Assembly: GCA_040183005.1 (NCBI GenBank)
Contig: JAMPIW010000007.1
Coordinates: 682,001 to 746,000, forward strand
Direction of reading: 5' to 3'
From: Gammaproteobacteria bacterium
GTDB taxonomy: Bacteria; Pseudomonadota; Gammaproteobacteria; Ga0077554; Ga007554
DNA: 64,000 nt
Of this stretch, positions 16,163 through 25,576 are shown in pieces; within the stretch, counting starts at the first letter, position 1; every line of letters begins with the position of its first letter. Below the pieces are notes generated by a model, which had not been told where the DNA came from, ran no database searches, and worked only from the letters and a program-made list of their open reading frames with translations. The translations under genes and the position numbers were made by a program.

Positions 16163-16179
16163 GGATACTCCTCTAGGTT

Positions 16180-17127
16180 TTATGGACGCAATTCTAATAG
16201 CTTGCAGGCGGCGGCAAACACATCATGATATTGCCGCAGTTTGTCGTATGTCAGCAGAAACACCCCATGCCCGCCGCGCTCAAACTCCAGCCACATGAAT
16301 GGCACATCTGGGTAGTGCTGCGCCAGGGCTGTTTCAGCATTGCCAACTTCGACAATCAGGATGCCACCAGGCGCCAGGTAATCAATCGCATCGCGCAGCA
16401 GGCGCACCACGATATCCAACCCCTCCTCGCCTGCCACCAGGGCCAGCTCCGGCTCATGATGGTACTCCTCCGGCAAGGCGGCCATTTCATGAACAGCGGC
16501 ATAAGGGGGATTGCTGATAATTACCTCATATTTCCGGCCGGCCAGGGCGCTGAATAGGTCGGATTCGACGGCGTGGACACGCTCTTCCATGCCGTGACGC
16601 TCAATATTGATATTGGCAACTTCCAAGGCATCCAGGGATACGTCCACGGCATCCACCTCAGCCTCCGGAAAGGCGTGCGCGCAGGCGATGGCGATGCAGC
16701 CGCTGCCGGTACACAGGTCGAGAATACGTTCCACATGCCCATGCTCCAGCCAGGGAGAAAATCGCGATTCAATCAACTCTGAAGTAGGCGAACGGGGTAT
16801 AAGCACGCGCTCGTCGACATAAAAACCCAGACCGGCAAACCAGGCCTCATGGGTAAGATACGGCGCAGGAAGACGCTCGTTGATGCGCCGCCGCAGCAGA
16901 CCGACAATGGCACGCCTCTCCGCCATAGTGAGGTTGGATTGCATCAGCTCGGCGGGCAAACCGTGCGGCAGATGCAGGGCGTGCAACACCAGGAAAAGGG
17001 CTTCGTCTACGGCATTGTCCGTGCCATGCCCAAAAAATACGCCGGCCTCATTGAAAATGCTTGTCCCCCAGCGCACAAAATCCCGCAGGGTATGAAGTTG
17101 TTCGATTGCGTCGTGATCCGAATCCAT
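16180..17127 (-). CDS. prmB: ribosomal protein L3 N5-glutamine methyltransferase
   Basis: 315 residues from [20 protein letters not shown]. The HemK-like N-terminal helical domain is followed by the SAM site [16 protein letters not shown] near residue 145, acidic VDAVDVS, and the glutamine-binding catalytic motif ISNPPY near 210. [15 protein letters not shown] and the N-terminal [18 protein letters not shown] are features of PrmB rather than PrmC. It methylates Gln of ribosomal protein L3. The frame is open to 17268 but homology begins at 17127. Confidence 0.9.
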   Translation of the reverse strand: MDSDHDAIEQLHTLRDFVRWGTSIFNEAGVFFGHGTDNAVDEALFLVLHALHLPHGLPAELMQSNLTMAERRAIVGLLRRRINERLPAPYLTHEAWFAGLGFYVDERVLIPRSPTSELIESRFSPWLEHGHVERILDLCTGSGCIAIACAHAFPEAEVDAVDVSLDALEVANINIERHGMEERVHAVESDLFSALAGRKYEVIISNPPYAAVHEMAALPEEYHHEPELALVAGEEGLDIVVRLLRDAIDYLAPGGILIVEVGNAETALAQHYPDVPFMWLEFERGGHGVFLLTYDKLRQYHDVFAAACKLLELRP

Positions 17128-17172
17128 TAAAGATAACACCCGTCGTTCAGTGAGTGCGCATGATACCTGATT

Positions 17173-17238
17173 CGCAGGCTGTTGAAAAACAACCTGCGCG
17201 GGATAAGGGCGTTCTGAAAAGGCGGTGGGCGGCCTTTT
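17173..17238. repeat. pair of intergenic hairpins upstream of prmB
   Basis: CGCAGGCTGTTGAAAAACAA followed by CCTGCG (17173-17198) and AAAAGGCGGTGGGCGGCCTTTT (17217-17238) can each form a stem. They lie between two divergent genes, so they are not terminators of a known transcript. A repeat or regulatory role is possible. Confidence 0.5.
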
Positions 17239-17272
17239 CCAGCATCCTTTTAACGCCGCCCTTGGCACCCAC

Positions 17273-17293
17273 GGTATACTATTGGGGTATACC
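17273..17293. promoter_or_regulatory. perfect dyad GGTATAC-7-GTATACC, possible operator for tamA
   Basis: GGTATAC and GTATACC are perfect inverted heptamers separated by TATTGGG, 40 bp before the tamA start and between divergent prmB and tamA. The size and symmetry fit a dimeric regulator site overlapping the tamA promoter. The cognate protein is unknown. Confidence 0.4.
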
Positions 17294-17332
17294 TAAAGAG
17301 TCACGCCAAGAACGGATGCCATTATAACTATA

Positions 17333-19093
17333 ATGCTAAAACACATATTGATCATGCTGCTGATGACTCTCATCAGCTATGCAAGCGTAGTCCGTGCGGC
17401 AGAAACCGTAGTGGTTAAAATCGACGGCGTGGAGGGCGCCGTTCTTGAGAATGTACGCAAATTCCTGGGCATCGAACAGCAGAAGAACGATCCCGAACTT
17501 TTCGAGGCACGCATACGCCGCCTGCATCGTAATGCCACTGCCGAAATCAAACAGGCGCTGGAGCCCTTCGGCTATTATGACTCGCAGGTCCGTTCCGAGC
17601 TTGCGCAGCAGACTGGCGGCTGGCTGGCAACCTATCACATCGTCCCAGGAGCGCCGGCACATGTGGAGAACATTGACATTCAATTGCTGGGCGAGGGTAC
17701 GAAGGACGAAGAATTCCAGAGGCTCATCGCAGACTTCCCTCTCCACAAGGGCGACGTCCTCGAACATGCTAAATATGAGGCGGGCAAGCGCGCCCTCCAG
17801 GCGCTCGCCGCCGAGCGCGGCTATCTGAATGCACAACTATCAAGGCATGAGGTATATGTCCAACCTGATCAACACTCGGCTAATGTGACCCTTCATTTTG
17901 ACACTGGACCGCGTTACCGCTTCGGCAAGGTGAGCTTTATTCAGCCAGCCGGCCATGAAAAAACCCATTTAGACCCGGAATTCCTCGCGCGCTTTGTCCC
18001 CTTTGAACAGGGCGAACCGTTTTCCACAAGCCGCCTGTTTACCCTGCAAAACATACTCAGTGACAGCGACTACTTCAACAGCGTGGACGCCAAGGCGCGC
18101 CGCGATCTTATCGAGAATCGTGAAATCCCTGTGGAAATCATGCTGGAACCTCGCAACAAACACCGTTATACCGCCGGTCTTGGTTATGGTACGGATACAG
18201 GGGTGCGCGGAAGTCTAGCTTGGGAAAACCGCCATATCAACGACCAGGGGCATCGCCTTAGAACCGAGCTTAGGCTCTCTGAAATTAAAAACAGTTTCAT
18301 CGCCCGCTATCGCATCCCCACCCGCAACCCACGCACCGACCGCATTGAGCTCACTGCTGGCTGGCTGGAGAACAATCCTCAAACCAGCCGGAGTCAGATC
18401 GCTGTGCTCGGAGCCAGCCACACGCTGCTCAGGGGCAGCGGCTGGCTTGAAACGATATACATTAATTATCAGGCCGAAACATTTACTGTGGGTAGCGATA
18501 GCGGCCATAGCAAGCTGTTGTTGCCGGGTATCAGTTGGTCACGCGTCGATGCCGACAACCGTATTTACACGCGGCACGGCACGCGCCTGTCAATCGACAT
18601 CAGAGGAACTCATCCGTTATTGGGTTCGGATATCCAGTTATTGCAAATGCGGCTGCAAGGCAAGCTGATTCGCCCTCTCGGAGAAAATGGCCGTGTCATC
18701 TTGCGCGGTGATGCGGGTCTCAGCCGCGTCGGCGAGTTTGCCAAGCTGCCCGCATCGTTGCGCTTCTTCAGCGGCGGCGACCAAAGCGTACGCGGTTATG
18801 GCTACAACACCCTGGGACCACGGGATGCGGCCAGCAATCGGGTCATCGGTGGCGAACAATTGCTGGTCGGCAGTACCGAATATGAATATTCGTGGACAGA
18901 CAAATGGAGCAGCGCTGTCTTTTTCGATATCGGAAACGCCCTGGATAACTGGACGGAAAAACTCAAACAAGGCGCGGGCGTGGGTGTGCGCTGGAAAACC
19001 CCCATCGGCCTGATACGCTTTGATCTGGCCTGGGCAGTGAGCGAACCAAACAACCCCATGAAATTTCATCTTGTGATCGGCCCCGATCTATGA
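17333..19093 (+). CDS. tamA: TamA, outer-membrane Omp85-family translocation and assembly protein
   Basis: A 586-residue protein with signal peptide (HILIMLLMTLISYASVVRA), three POTRA domains (about residues 25-265; GYYDSQVRSEL and GPRYRFGKVSF are typical) and a C-terminal 16-strand barrel beginning near RYTAGLGYGTDTGVRG. The L6 motif is FFSGGDQSVRGYGYNTLGPRD (VRGY). With TamB it inserts a subset of outer-membrane proteins and helps lipid homeostasis. Its stop overlaps the tamB start (ATGA). A dyad at 17273 may regulate the pair. Confidence 0.93.
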   Translation: MLKHILIMLLMTLISYASVVRAAETVVVKIDGVEGAVLENVRKFLGIEQQKNDPELFEARIRRLHRNATAEIKQALEPFGYYDSQVRSELAQQTGGWLATYHIVPGAPAHVENIDIQLLGEGTKDEEFQRLIADFPLHKGDVLEHAKYEAGKRALQALAAERGYLNAQLSRHEVYVQPDQHSANVTLHFDTGPRYRFGKVSFIQPAGHEKTHLDPEFLARFVPFEQGEPFSTSRLFTLQNILSDSDYFNSVDAKARRDLIENREIPVEIMLEPRNKHRYTAGLGYGTDTGVRGSLAWENRHINDQGHRLRTELRLSEIKNSFIARYRIPTRNPRTDRIELTAGWLENNPQTSRSQIAVLGASHTLLRGSGWLETIYINYQAETFTVGSDSGHSKLLLPGISWSRVDADNRIYTRHGTRLSIDIRGTHPLLGSDIQLLQMRLQGKLIRPLGENGRVILRGDAGLSRVGEFAKLPASLRFFSGGDQSVRGYGYNTLGPRDAASNRVIGGEQLLVGSTEYEYSWTDKWSSAVFFDIGNALDNWTEKLKQGAGVGVRWKTPIGLIRFDLAWAVSEPNNPMKFHLVIGPDL

Positions 19094-22000
19094 GCGATAC
19101 TGAAAATTCTGGCGTGGATTCTGCTTCTGAGCCCAAGCGGCGCAAATTGCCGTGGATTTTATTGCTGGCGCTGATACTCATTACCCTTGCCGGCACGGCG
19201 GCTTTCGTGGCCACCACCGAAACCGGGTTAAAATGGATGTTTGATTTGGCTGCGCGCACCATGCCTGGCGAATTACGGGTGGAACGCCTCCAGGGACGGC
19301 TGATTGATTCCGTCACCGCGCATGGGTTGCGCTACAAAACCAAAGATGCCCGTACCACCGTAGCCATTGATGACATCAAGTTGGAGATACGGCCTGTTGC
19401 CTTGCTCTATGAACAACTGCATATCACCAGATTGAATATCACAGGATTAAATTATACCCAACTAAAAAGCCCTGAGCCGCTGAAAAAACTGCCCGATATC
19501 CGGCTGCCACTTGGCATAAAGCTAGACAAGGCCATCATCAACAAAATCATAGTCAATCTGCCGGACAGGGGGTTCTCCTACCCCATCGAGAACATTACCC
19601 TGGCCGGCAGATTCCGCTTCCAGCGCCTGCATATCGACAATCTCGACATGCGATCTCCCCTCCTTCATGCCACCCTGCGCGGCACAGTAAAACCGCAGGG
19701 TGATTACCCTCTGAATGCACGTATCCTGTGGACGACTACACCGAAGGGATACAGCACCTTCTCGGGAGAAACCACCTTCAAAGGAGAGCTCCTCGATGAA
19801 ATCGGCGCCACAACGGATATCGTCGCCCCCTTCAAAGCAGCGCTGCACGGTAAAGTCACAGGCCTGCTCGCGGAAACGCGGTGGCAGGCCAGCCTTGAGT
19901 TGGATGGATTAAGCACGCGCAACATCAACGCACGCTGGCCGCAACTGGATGTTACCGGAAAGCTCCGTGCCGACGGCGACCTCAGCCATGCGAACGTGCA
20001 AAGCGCGCTGCAGATCAAACAAAAGCAATACGCTGTAAATACACATCTTCAGGCACGCTATGAAGATAAAAAAATACAGATCCGCGAACTAACGCTAGCC
20101 CTGCCGGACCACACCGCCCGCATCACCGCCCAAGGCATCGTCACCGGCGAACTGATCAAAGACCCACGGCTTCGCCTGACAGGAACATGGCGCTCGCTCG
20201 CCTGGCCGCTCCTTGGAGAAGCGGTTATCAGTAGTGAACGGGGGAGTTTCAAACTTTCCGGCGGTCTTGACAAATATATGCTGGAATTTGACGCGGCGCT
20301 GGCAGGCAAGAATATCCCAACAGGGCGTTGGATCGCGGCTGGAGAGGGCAGCCGCACCAGTCTCAACCTGGCTGACATACACGGAGATATCCTTGACGGC
20401 AAGGTCACAGGGCGTGGAGCGCTTGCTTGGCAACCACAGCTTGCATGGAACCTTGACATCACCGGCAACGATCTGAATCCCGGGCAGCAGTGGCCACAAT
20501 GGCCGGGACAACTTTCATTAGAGGCGGGGATCAGCGGCATACAGGCGGACGGACAACACGTTACTACACTTGACCTCCGCCAGCTCAATGGACAACTACG
20601 TGACATCCCGCTGGACGGTTCAGCGTTCTTGATCGTAAGCAAGGATGGCTATGAATTGCCACATCTTAATGTCTCTTCCGGCTCAGCAAACCTCGCGGCT
20701 TCAGGCCGGCTGGACGAGAAATGGGATCTTCGGTGGAAGCTGGATGTTCAGGATCTTGGAAGAGCTCTCGCCGCACAAGGCATAACAAGCAGCGGTACGG
20801 CGCATGCCAGCGGCAGCCTATCCGGGCCACTGCAGACGCCGCGCATCATTGCCGTTCTCAATGGTAAAGATTTGGCATTTAATGAATATCGCGCCACCGA
20901 CCTGCATCTAAGCACGGATGTAGACATGCAGGATCAACTGCCTTCGCAGCTTAATCTGCGCGCCACTGGGTTGCGCATCGGCACTCAAGCTATCGACTCT
21001 GTCACCATCGATGGCAGTGGCCTGGCTACGCGACACGAATTAAATGCAACACTAAACATGCCGCGAGAATCGCTGGTGCTGCACGCCCAGGGTGGTCTCA
21101 CTCCCGGAGGGCACGTTGAAAAAATGGGCGAACAGAGCATCGCCTGGAAGGGTATGCTCACCCGTGCCGATGCCACGTCTCAAGCCTTTGGACGTTGGAG
21201 CCTGGCCGCCCCCGGCCCACTTGCAGTTGCCAAAGACAACGCACAGCTTGGCCCATGGTGCTGGAAACAGACTGCGTCCCAAGTATGCTTCGATGCCAAC
21301 CAGCAAATCAATAGTGGCTGGCAAGGCAATGCACAGGGCAAAAACCTGCCCATGATCTGGTTCAAGCCTCTGCTCCCGCCAAATGCCGCTCTGTCCGGCG
21401 CCTTCGATGCCTCCCTTTCAGGACATTACAGTCCCGCCGGCGATGCACATGGATGTGCGAGTGCCGCAGGCACAGGATGCGCAGGAGCGGCCCTGCTGAC
21501 TGGCGAGGGAAAATTCATCCCCACCCCTGGAAGCATCGTTTACCCGCTCGGCCCGGATCAAGAGCTCGTCATTGCCTATACCGACGGCAGTGTGGAAGCT
21601 AGCCTGGGGCCGGACACATTGAACACACGGGCCAGATTAAGGCTGCTCGACAGGGGCACCGCAGAGGGCACGCTCGCCCTGCCCCGCTCAGGCTTGCCTG
21701 CGGCACTCAAGAATACCGCATCCTCCGTATCCCAGCTCACTGGACAAGTGAACGCGGAAATCCACCAGCTTGATTTGCTGCCCGATCTGCTGCCAGGCGT
21801 AGAAAATACCCAAGGCAAGGTCAGCATCGCGCTTGCCTTGGCCGGCACGATGGATAAGCCACGCTTCACAGGAGAAGCAAAACTCGAACAAGGTACTGCC
21901 TTGGTGCCACGCTTCGGTCTGCGCTTGCGCGACATCCAGATGCTCATCACCGGCAATGACGAAAGCAGCCTCACGCTCAAAGGGCAAGCCCGCTCCGGTG

Positions 22001-23103
22001 ATGGAATAGTGTATCTGGCCGGACAGGCACAAGCCGATGCGCAACGAAAGTGGGGAGCAAATTTGACAGTCAAAGGTGAGCGTTTTGAAGCAGCCAGAAC
22101 GCCGGAGATCAGGGCAAATGTCACCCCCGATCTCACCGTCAAGATCTCGCAGCACAAAATTGATGTCAATGGCAACCTGCTCATCCCGGAAGCCAGCATC
22201 GAGCCGCGCGACCTAAGCGCCGCTGTTCGGCCCTCGGAAGATGTCATCGTCGAAAAGGCGGGCGAAGCGGAAATCCGCGCCAGCCGCTGGGAAATCAGCA
22301 GCCTGATCGGCCTCAAGCTCGGCGACCAGGTGAAGTTCAAGGGATTCGGCCTCAGCGGACGCTTCACCGGTGATATCGCCCTGATAGACATGCCGGGACA
22401 GCTCACTACCGCCTTGGGTGAGATACGTATCGAAGACGGTGGAGAATACAGCGCCTTTAATCAAAAATTCGCCGTAAAAAAGGGAGGACGTCTACTGTTT
22501 GCCGGCGGCCCCATCAACAATCCTGGGCTGGATGCACGTGCCATACGCCAGATTCCCCAGATTGGCGTATCCACCCCTATCATAGTCGGGCTCAACGTGC
22601 GCGGCACATTGCAAAGCCCGGTTTTATCCGCATTTTCCGAACCGGCCATGCCAGAAGCCGACGCCCTATCCTATCTATTATTGGGCCGTCCCATGAGTCA
22701 AGCCTCCGCTGCTGAGGGTCAACAGCTATCAAACGCAGCACTGGGACTAGGATTGGCTGGCGGTGAAGTGCTTGCCCAGAAGATCGGCAAGGCCTTCGGC
22801 ATCGAAGAGGTACGCATGGAGACAAGAGTCGCCCCCATCACCGGCGCAACCATACTTCCAGGCGCGCTCCCAAGCGCCGTGACAGGAACCGCTCCAGGCA
22901 CCGCGTCAGCAACAGCAAACGCCGCTCTCGTCCTTGGCAAATATCTAACGCCCAGGCTTTATATAAGCTATGGCGTAGGTGTAGTTGATAGACTCCAAAC
23001 CCTACGCCTGCGCTATCAACTCAGCCGCCGCTGGACACTTGAGGCAGAAGGCAGCGGCCTGCAAAGCGGCGCCGATCTACTCTACAATCTTGAGAGAAAG
23101 TAA
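19090..23103 (+). CDS. tamB: TamB, inner-membrane-anchored translocation and assembly module protein
   Basis: 1,337 residues. A cytosolic basic segment KRRK is followed by one membrane helix (residues 19-41, LPWILLLALILITLAGTAAF). A very long beta-rich periplasmic part then ends in the TamB (DUF490) domain with LNVRGTLQSPVLSAFSEPAMPEADALSYLLLGRP near 1,170-1,205 and YISYGVGVVDRLQTLRLRYQL near the end. It spans the periplasm to TamA and is implicated in phospholipid transport to the outer membrane. The start overlaps the tamA stop, so stoichiometric translation is likely. The C-terminal beta strand after ..LLYNLERK is complete. Confidence 0.95.
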   Translation: MSDTENSGVDSASEPKRRKLPWILLLALILITLAGTAAFVATTETGLKWMFDLAARTMPGELRVERLQGRLIDSVTAHGLRYKTKDARTTVAIDDIKLEIRPVALLYEQLHITRLNITGLNYTQLKSPEPLKKLPDIRLPLGIKLDKAIINKIIVNLPDRGFSYPIENITLAGRFRFQRLHIDNLDMRSPLLHATLRGTVKPQGDYPLNARILWTTTPKGYSTFSGETTFKGELLDEIGATTDIVAPFKAALHGKVTGLLAETRWQASLELDGLSTRNINARWPQLDVTGKLRADGDLSHANVQSALQIKQKQYAVNTHLQARYEDKKIQIRELTLALPDHTARITAQGIVTGELIKDPRLRLTGTWRSLAWPLLGEAVISSERGSFKLSGGLDKYMLEFDAALAGKNIPTGRWIAAGEGSRTSLNLADIHGDILDGKVTGRGALAWQPQLAWNLDITGNDLNPGQQWPQWPGQLSLEAGISGIQADGQHVTTLDLRQLNGQLRDIPLDGSAFLIVSKDGYELPHLNVSSGSANLAASGRLDEKWDLRWKLDVQDLGRALAAQGITSSGTAHASGSLSGPLQTPRIIAVLNGKDLAFNEYRATDLHLSTDVDMQDQLPSQLNLRATGLRIGTQAIDSVTIDGSGLATRHELNATLNMPRESLVLHAQGGLTPGGHVEKMGEQSIAWKGMLTRADATSQAFGRWSLAAPGPLAVAKDNAQLGPWCWKQTASQVCFDANQQINSGWQGNAQGKNLPMIWFKPLLPPNAALSGAFDASLSGHYSPAGDAHGCASAAGTGCAGAALLTGEGKFIPTPGSIVYPLGPDQELVIAYTDGSVEASLGPDTLNTRARLRLLDRGTAEGTLALPRSGLPAALKNTASSVSQLTGQVNAEIHQLDLLPDLLPGVENTQGKVSIALALAGTMDKPRFTGEAKLEQGTALVPRFGLRLRDIQMLITGNDESSLTLKGQARSGDGIVYLAGQAQADAQRKWGANLTVKGERFEAARTPEIRANVTPDLTVKISQHKIDVNGNLLIPEASIEPRDLSAAVRPSEDVIVEKAGEAEIRASRWEISSLIGLKLGDQVKFKGFGLSGRFTGDIALIDMPGQLTTALGEIRIEDGGEYSAFNQKFAVKKGGRLLFAGGPINNPGLDARAIRQIPQIGVSTPIIVGLNVRGTLQSPVLSAFSEPAMPEADALSYLLLGRPMSQASAAEGQQLSNAALGLGLAGGEVLAQKIGKAFGIEEVRMETRVAPITGATILPGALPSAVTGTAPGTASATANAALVLGKYLTPRLYISYGVGVVDRLQTLRLRYQLSRRWTLEAEGSGLQSGADLLYNLERK

Positions 23104-23498
23104 AAGAAGTTGGTCACGGGCTCACCTCTTGCTCTCGCACAGATCACTGCGAGCGGAATTCCCGCACAAGGCTCTTGCCTTGGAAGAGTGACGTGGCAAT
23201 CTGGCCGGGCAGGGTTTTTTTCGTTCGAGATGGGGTTATGTGCATCGGTTTAGAATGCGCCCGGATGCAACCGGACAGTATTCGTGATGCTGTCACACCC
23301 CCTGATCGCTTTCTCATCGGTGTACGGCGAGGCTGTCCCGTTGCTCAGGCCGCCTGCTGATATTTGGATATCTACCGCAGGACGACGGTTATCGGCTGAG
23401 TCGTGGTAGCTATTGAAGACGAACCGATGGATGACATTACCTTGTCAGTCATGGTGGGCAGTCGCCGGTTGTTAGTGGGGTGGCTATTTAAGTGAAAT
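23104..23498. other. intergenic region after tamB, no gene recognised
   Basis: About 400 bp without a convincing coding frame. A run of seven T at 23215-23221 follows a GC-rich stretch and could end the tam transcript. No tRNA-end copy or integrase fragment marking an island boundary is seen. Confidence 0.4.
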
Positions 23499-23529
23499 AT
23501 TGCAGAGTGCGCTCCATGCACTCTGCAAT
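23499..23529. terminator. strong hairpin, likely transcription terminator
   Basis: ATTGCAGAGTGC and GCACTCTGCAAT are perfect 12-base arms around GCTCCAT. An A/T-rich stretch follows on the plus strand and a weaker one on the minus strand. It lies 33 bp beyond the stop of the minus-strand gene at 23562 and could end that transcript. Confidence 0.65.
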
Positions 23530-23561
23530 AAAATAATTTTCGTTTTTAATACAAATTGGCA

Positions 23562-24554
23562 TTATTGGCCTTCTTGCGCTACTTTGCAGGCCGCATCCGA
23601 ATCCCAGCGGCCAGAGCACATGCGCCACCGGCAGAACTCCCCCTCAAAAAAACCTAGCTGCTTGCAGCGCTGCAGTAGACTTTCCGTCGAATCGTTTGGT
23701 TTACGTTCCACGAAATCGCGGTTGTGCTCCCTTGTTTTTGCAATGGTTGTCGATACGGGCTGCTGATTGTTTTTAGCGCTTTTTTTCGGACTTTCCGGCG
23801 CGCGGACAGGTTGTTCGGTGGCGTGAGCTACCAATGCTTCCAGCAGAGCGACGTCGCGGTCTGCCGTTTGCCCCTTCGTGGCGACAGCACCCTGCTTTTC
23901 AGTGCTTATGGCGGGGCTGCTTTTGTTGCTGGAATCAGGGTGGCGAGCGGCGGGCACAGTAGCTGCCGCATGGGCTTGTGTGTGGGTGCCGGTGATGGAT
24001 TTGGGTGAAGAAGCCGAATTTTTCTGGATGCTGTTTAACCCAGCTTGCGGCAGTTTACTGCTGATATCAGGCCCCCTCCCCGTCTCTTGCGAATTAACTG
24101 CAAGAGACGGGTTAGCTGATCTGGCTGCGATGCCGGGGACGCCTGCGCCCGAAAGATTTTTTGCTATCGCAACTGGCTCATTGACAATGAGCGCCGCCAA
24201 GCCTTCTGGCTCAGCCTCGGGTGCGGGAACAGATATAACAGGTATTGAGTCGGTTTTTTTGGCAATCAAATCGGTGTGCGGGCTGTCTGCCTGCAGTGGC
24301 GTGCGCTGTACTGGTGACGCTGCATTATTTTGGTATACGATAATTGCCGCGCCAACACCGAGGATGGTTAATAATCCAACAATGAGGTTAGTCACGGCAG
24401 ATCGACGACTAATCGGTTTTTTTGGCGCAAAAAAACCTTTGTCGTCCTGCTCAAGTCCCGCCAAGATTCTGCTGTTTGCAGTTACAGCATCGTCAGAGCC
24501 GGATAAAAGACTAGGTTTTTTGACGACTTGCTGACTTTCTTCAGATCTTTGCAA
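23562..24554 (-). CDS. single-pass membrane protein with Cys-rich C-terminus, function unknown (type VI-linked position)
   Basis: A protein of about 330 residues from a TTG at 24554 that directly follows an in-frame stop. The cytosolic part runs to about residue 50, and one membrane helix (VTNLIVGLLTILGVGAAIIV) spans about 53-73. A long low-complexity Ser/Ala/Pro-rich linker leads to a compact end with four cysteines: LLQRCKQLGFFEGEFCRWRMCSG and AACKVAQ. The layout suggests a small disulfide-bonded domain on a flexible periplasmic arm. It is divergent from the type VI genes, with about 150 bp between the starts. I do not recognise the family. Confidence 0.6.
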   Translation of the reverse strand: MQRSEESQQVVKKPSLLSGSDDAVTANSRILAGLEQDDKGFFAPKKPISRRSAVTNLIVGLLTILGVGAAIIVYQNNAASPVQRTPLQADSPHTDLIAKKTDSIPVISVPAPEAEPEGLAALIVNEPVAIAKNLSGAGVPGIAARSANPSLAVNSQETGRGPDISSKLPQAGLNSIQKNSASSPKSITGTHTQAHAAATVPAARHPDSSNKSSPAISTEKQGAVATKGQTADRDVALLEALVAHATEQPVRAPESPKKSAKNNQQPVSTTIAKTREHNRDFVERKPNDSTESLLQRCKQLGFFEGEFCRWRMCSGRWDSDAACKVAQEGQ

Positions 24555-24702
24555 AATTCAAGACCCCATCGCGACAAAAAATGCCATCAAATTATGATTG
24601 CTAACACACTAAATATTCAATTATTATAATGGGCTGTTTGAAAATAAACAATTGGCGAATAAGTTGCTGTTTTTATAGCAGCATCAACTTAAAAGGCTCT
24701 CC

Positions 24703-25542
24703 GTGCTTTTTTTATTCGTAGCGCTGTATTTTCTGCTGGCTTGTTTTATCGCGTGGCTTATTTTTTTTCCTGCTGGTCGAGAAACCGCAACAAAAGTCGC
24801 GTCTAAAGCCTGGTCACGAACCGAAGGCTATTATCGCCGACTAAAGTCAAGTAAAAATAAAAGATTATATTTATTGAAATCCTCCGCCAACGCTTTCGCA
24901 TTAAGCGCTGGACAGGTAATAAAACATCATTACTTGCTATTTTTGGCGGGCGCGGCAATTATCTGCTTGCCTCCATTATTCGCCTGGCTGATCAGCGGCA
25001 GGAGCATGCTGGACGGTTTTGATGTTTCGACGCGCGATGTCAACGTGCAGGTTGCTGATCTGCTCAAGGGTGAGCTGCTTGTGCCGCCGATGCCATTGCC
25101 GCCGGCCGTTTTCACAACACAAGAAGTCATGCAGGCGCGTCCGATGTTGGTCGGCGCCAGTCGAAATTGGCAACTGCTTAATCATGACTTTATGCAGCGC
25201 TTATTATTGATTTTCAAGATAATGAAGCAAAAACACGGCTATGATATGACGATTCTTGAAGGTTATCGTAGCCCCGAGCGACAAAACATGCTGGCCAGCA
25301 TGGGTGAGAATGTGACCAACGCCGCTGCTTTTCAAAGCTATCATCAATACGGCTTGGCCGCCGATTGTGCATTTTTGCGCGATGGGAAACTGGTGATCTC
25401 AGAGAAGGATCCTTGGGCAATGCAGGGTTACAAGCTTTATGGCGAGGTCGCAGAGTCGGTCGGAATGCATTGGGGCGGGCGCTGGAAAATGATGGATTTT
25501 GGCCATTTGGAATTACGCTCTCCTGGCGTTCATTTAAAATAG
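24703..25542 (+). CDS. membrane-anchored M15-family peptidoglycan peptidase
   Basis: A 279-residue protein from GTG 24703. One membrane helix is at residues 1-20 and another at about 79-98 (LFLAGAAIICLPPLFAWLI). The C-terminal half is a VanY/endolysin-like M15 domain: LEGYRSPERQNMLAS, the zinc ligands in SYHQYGLAADCAF (His near 213, Asp near 221) and DFGHLEL (His near 267). It probably cuts peptide crosslinks in the periplasm. It sits 34 bp before the PAAR-M15 effector and may open the wall for secretion-apparatus assembly rather than be secreted. That role is inferred from position. Confidence 0.82.
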   Translation: MLFLFVALYFLLACFIAWLIFFPAGRETATKVASKAWSRTEGYYRRLKSSKNKRLYLLKSSANAFALSAGQVIKHHYLLFLAGAAIICLPPLFAWLISGRSMLDGFDVSTRDVNVQVADLLKGELLVPPMPLPPAVFTTQEVMQARPMLVGASRNWQLLNHDFMQRLLLIFKIMKQKHGYDMTILEGYRSPERQNMLASMGENVTNAAAFQSYHQYGLAADCAFLRDGKLVISEKDPWAMQGYKLYGEVAESVGMHWGGRWKMMDFGHLELRSPGVHLK

Positions 25543-25576
25543 AATTTTACTTTAGCCAACAAAACAGGAAAATAAA

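Noticed and set aside
15197-16228. A 343-codon plus-strand frame opposite the cytochrome c peroxidase
   Set aside because: The opposite strand carries both haem motifs and a signal peptide; this frame has neither a motif nor a ribosome site.
23175-23360. A 61-codon frame after tamB
   Set aside because: No ribosome site, no recognisable sequence and no conserved composition; treated as intergenic.
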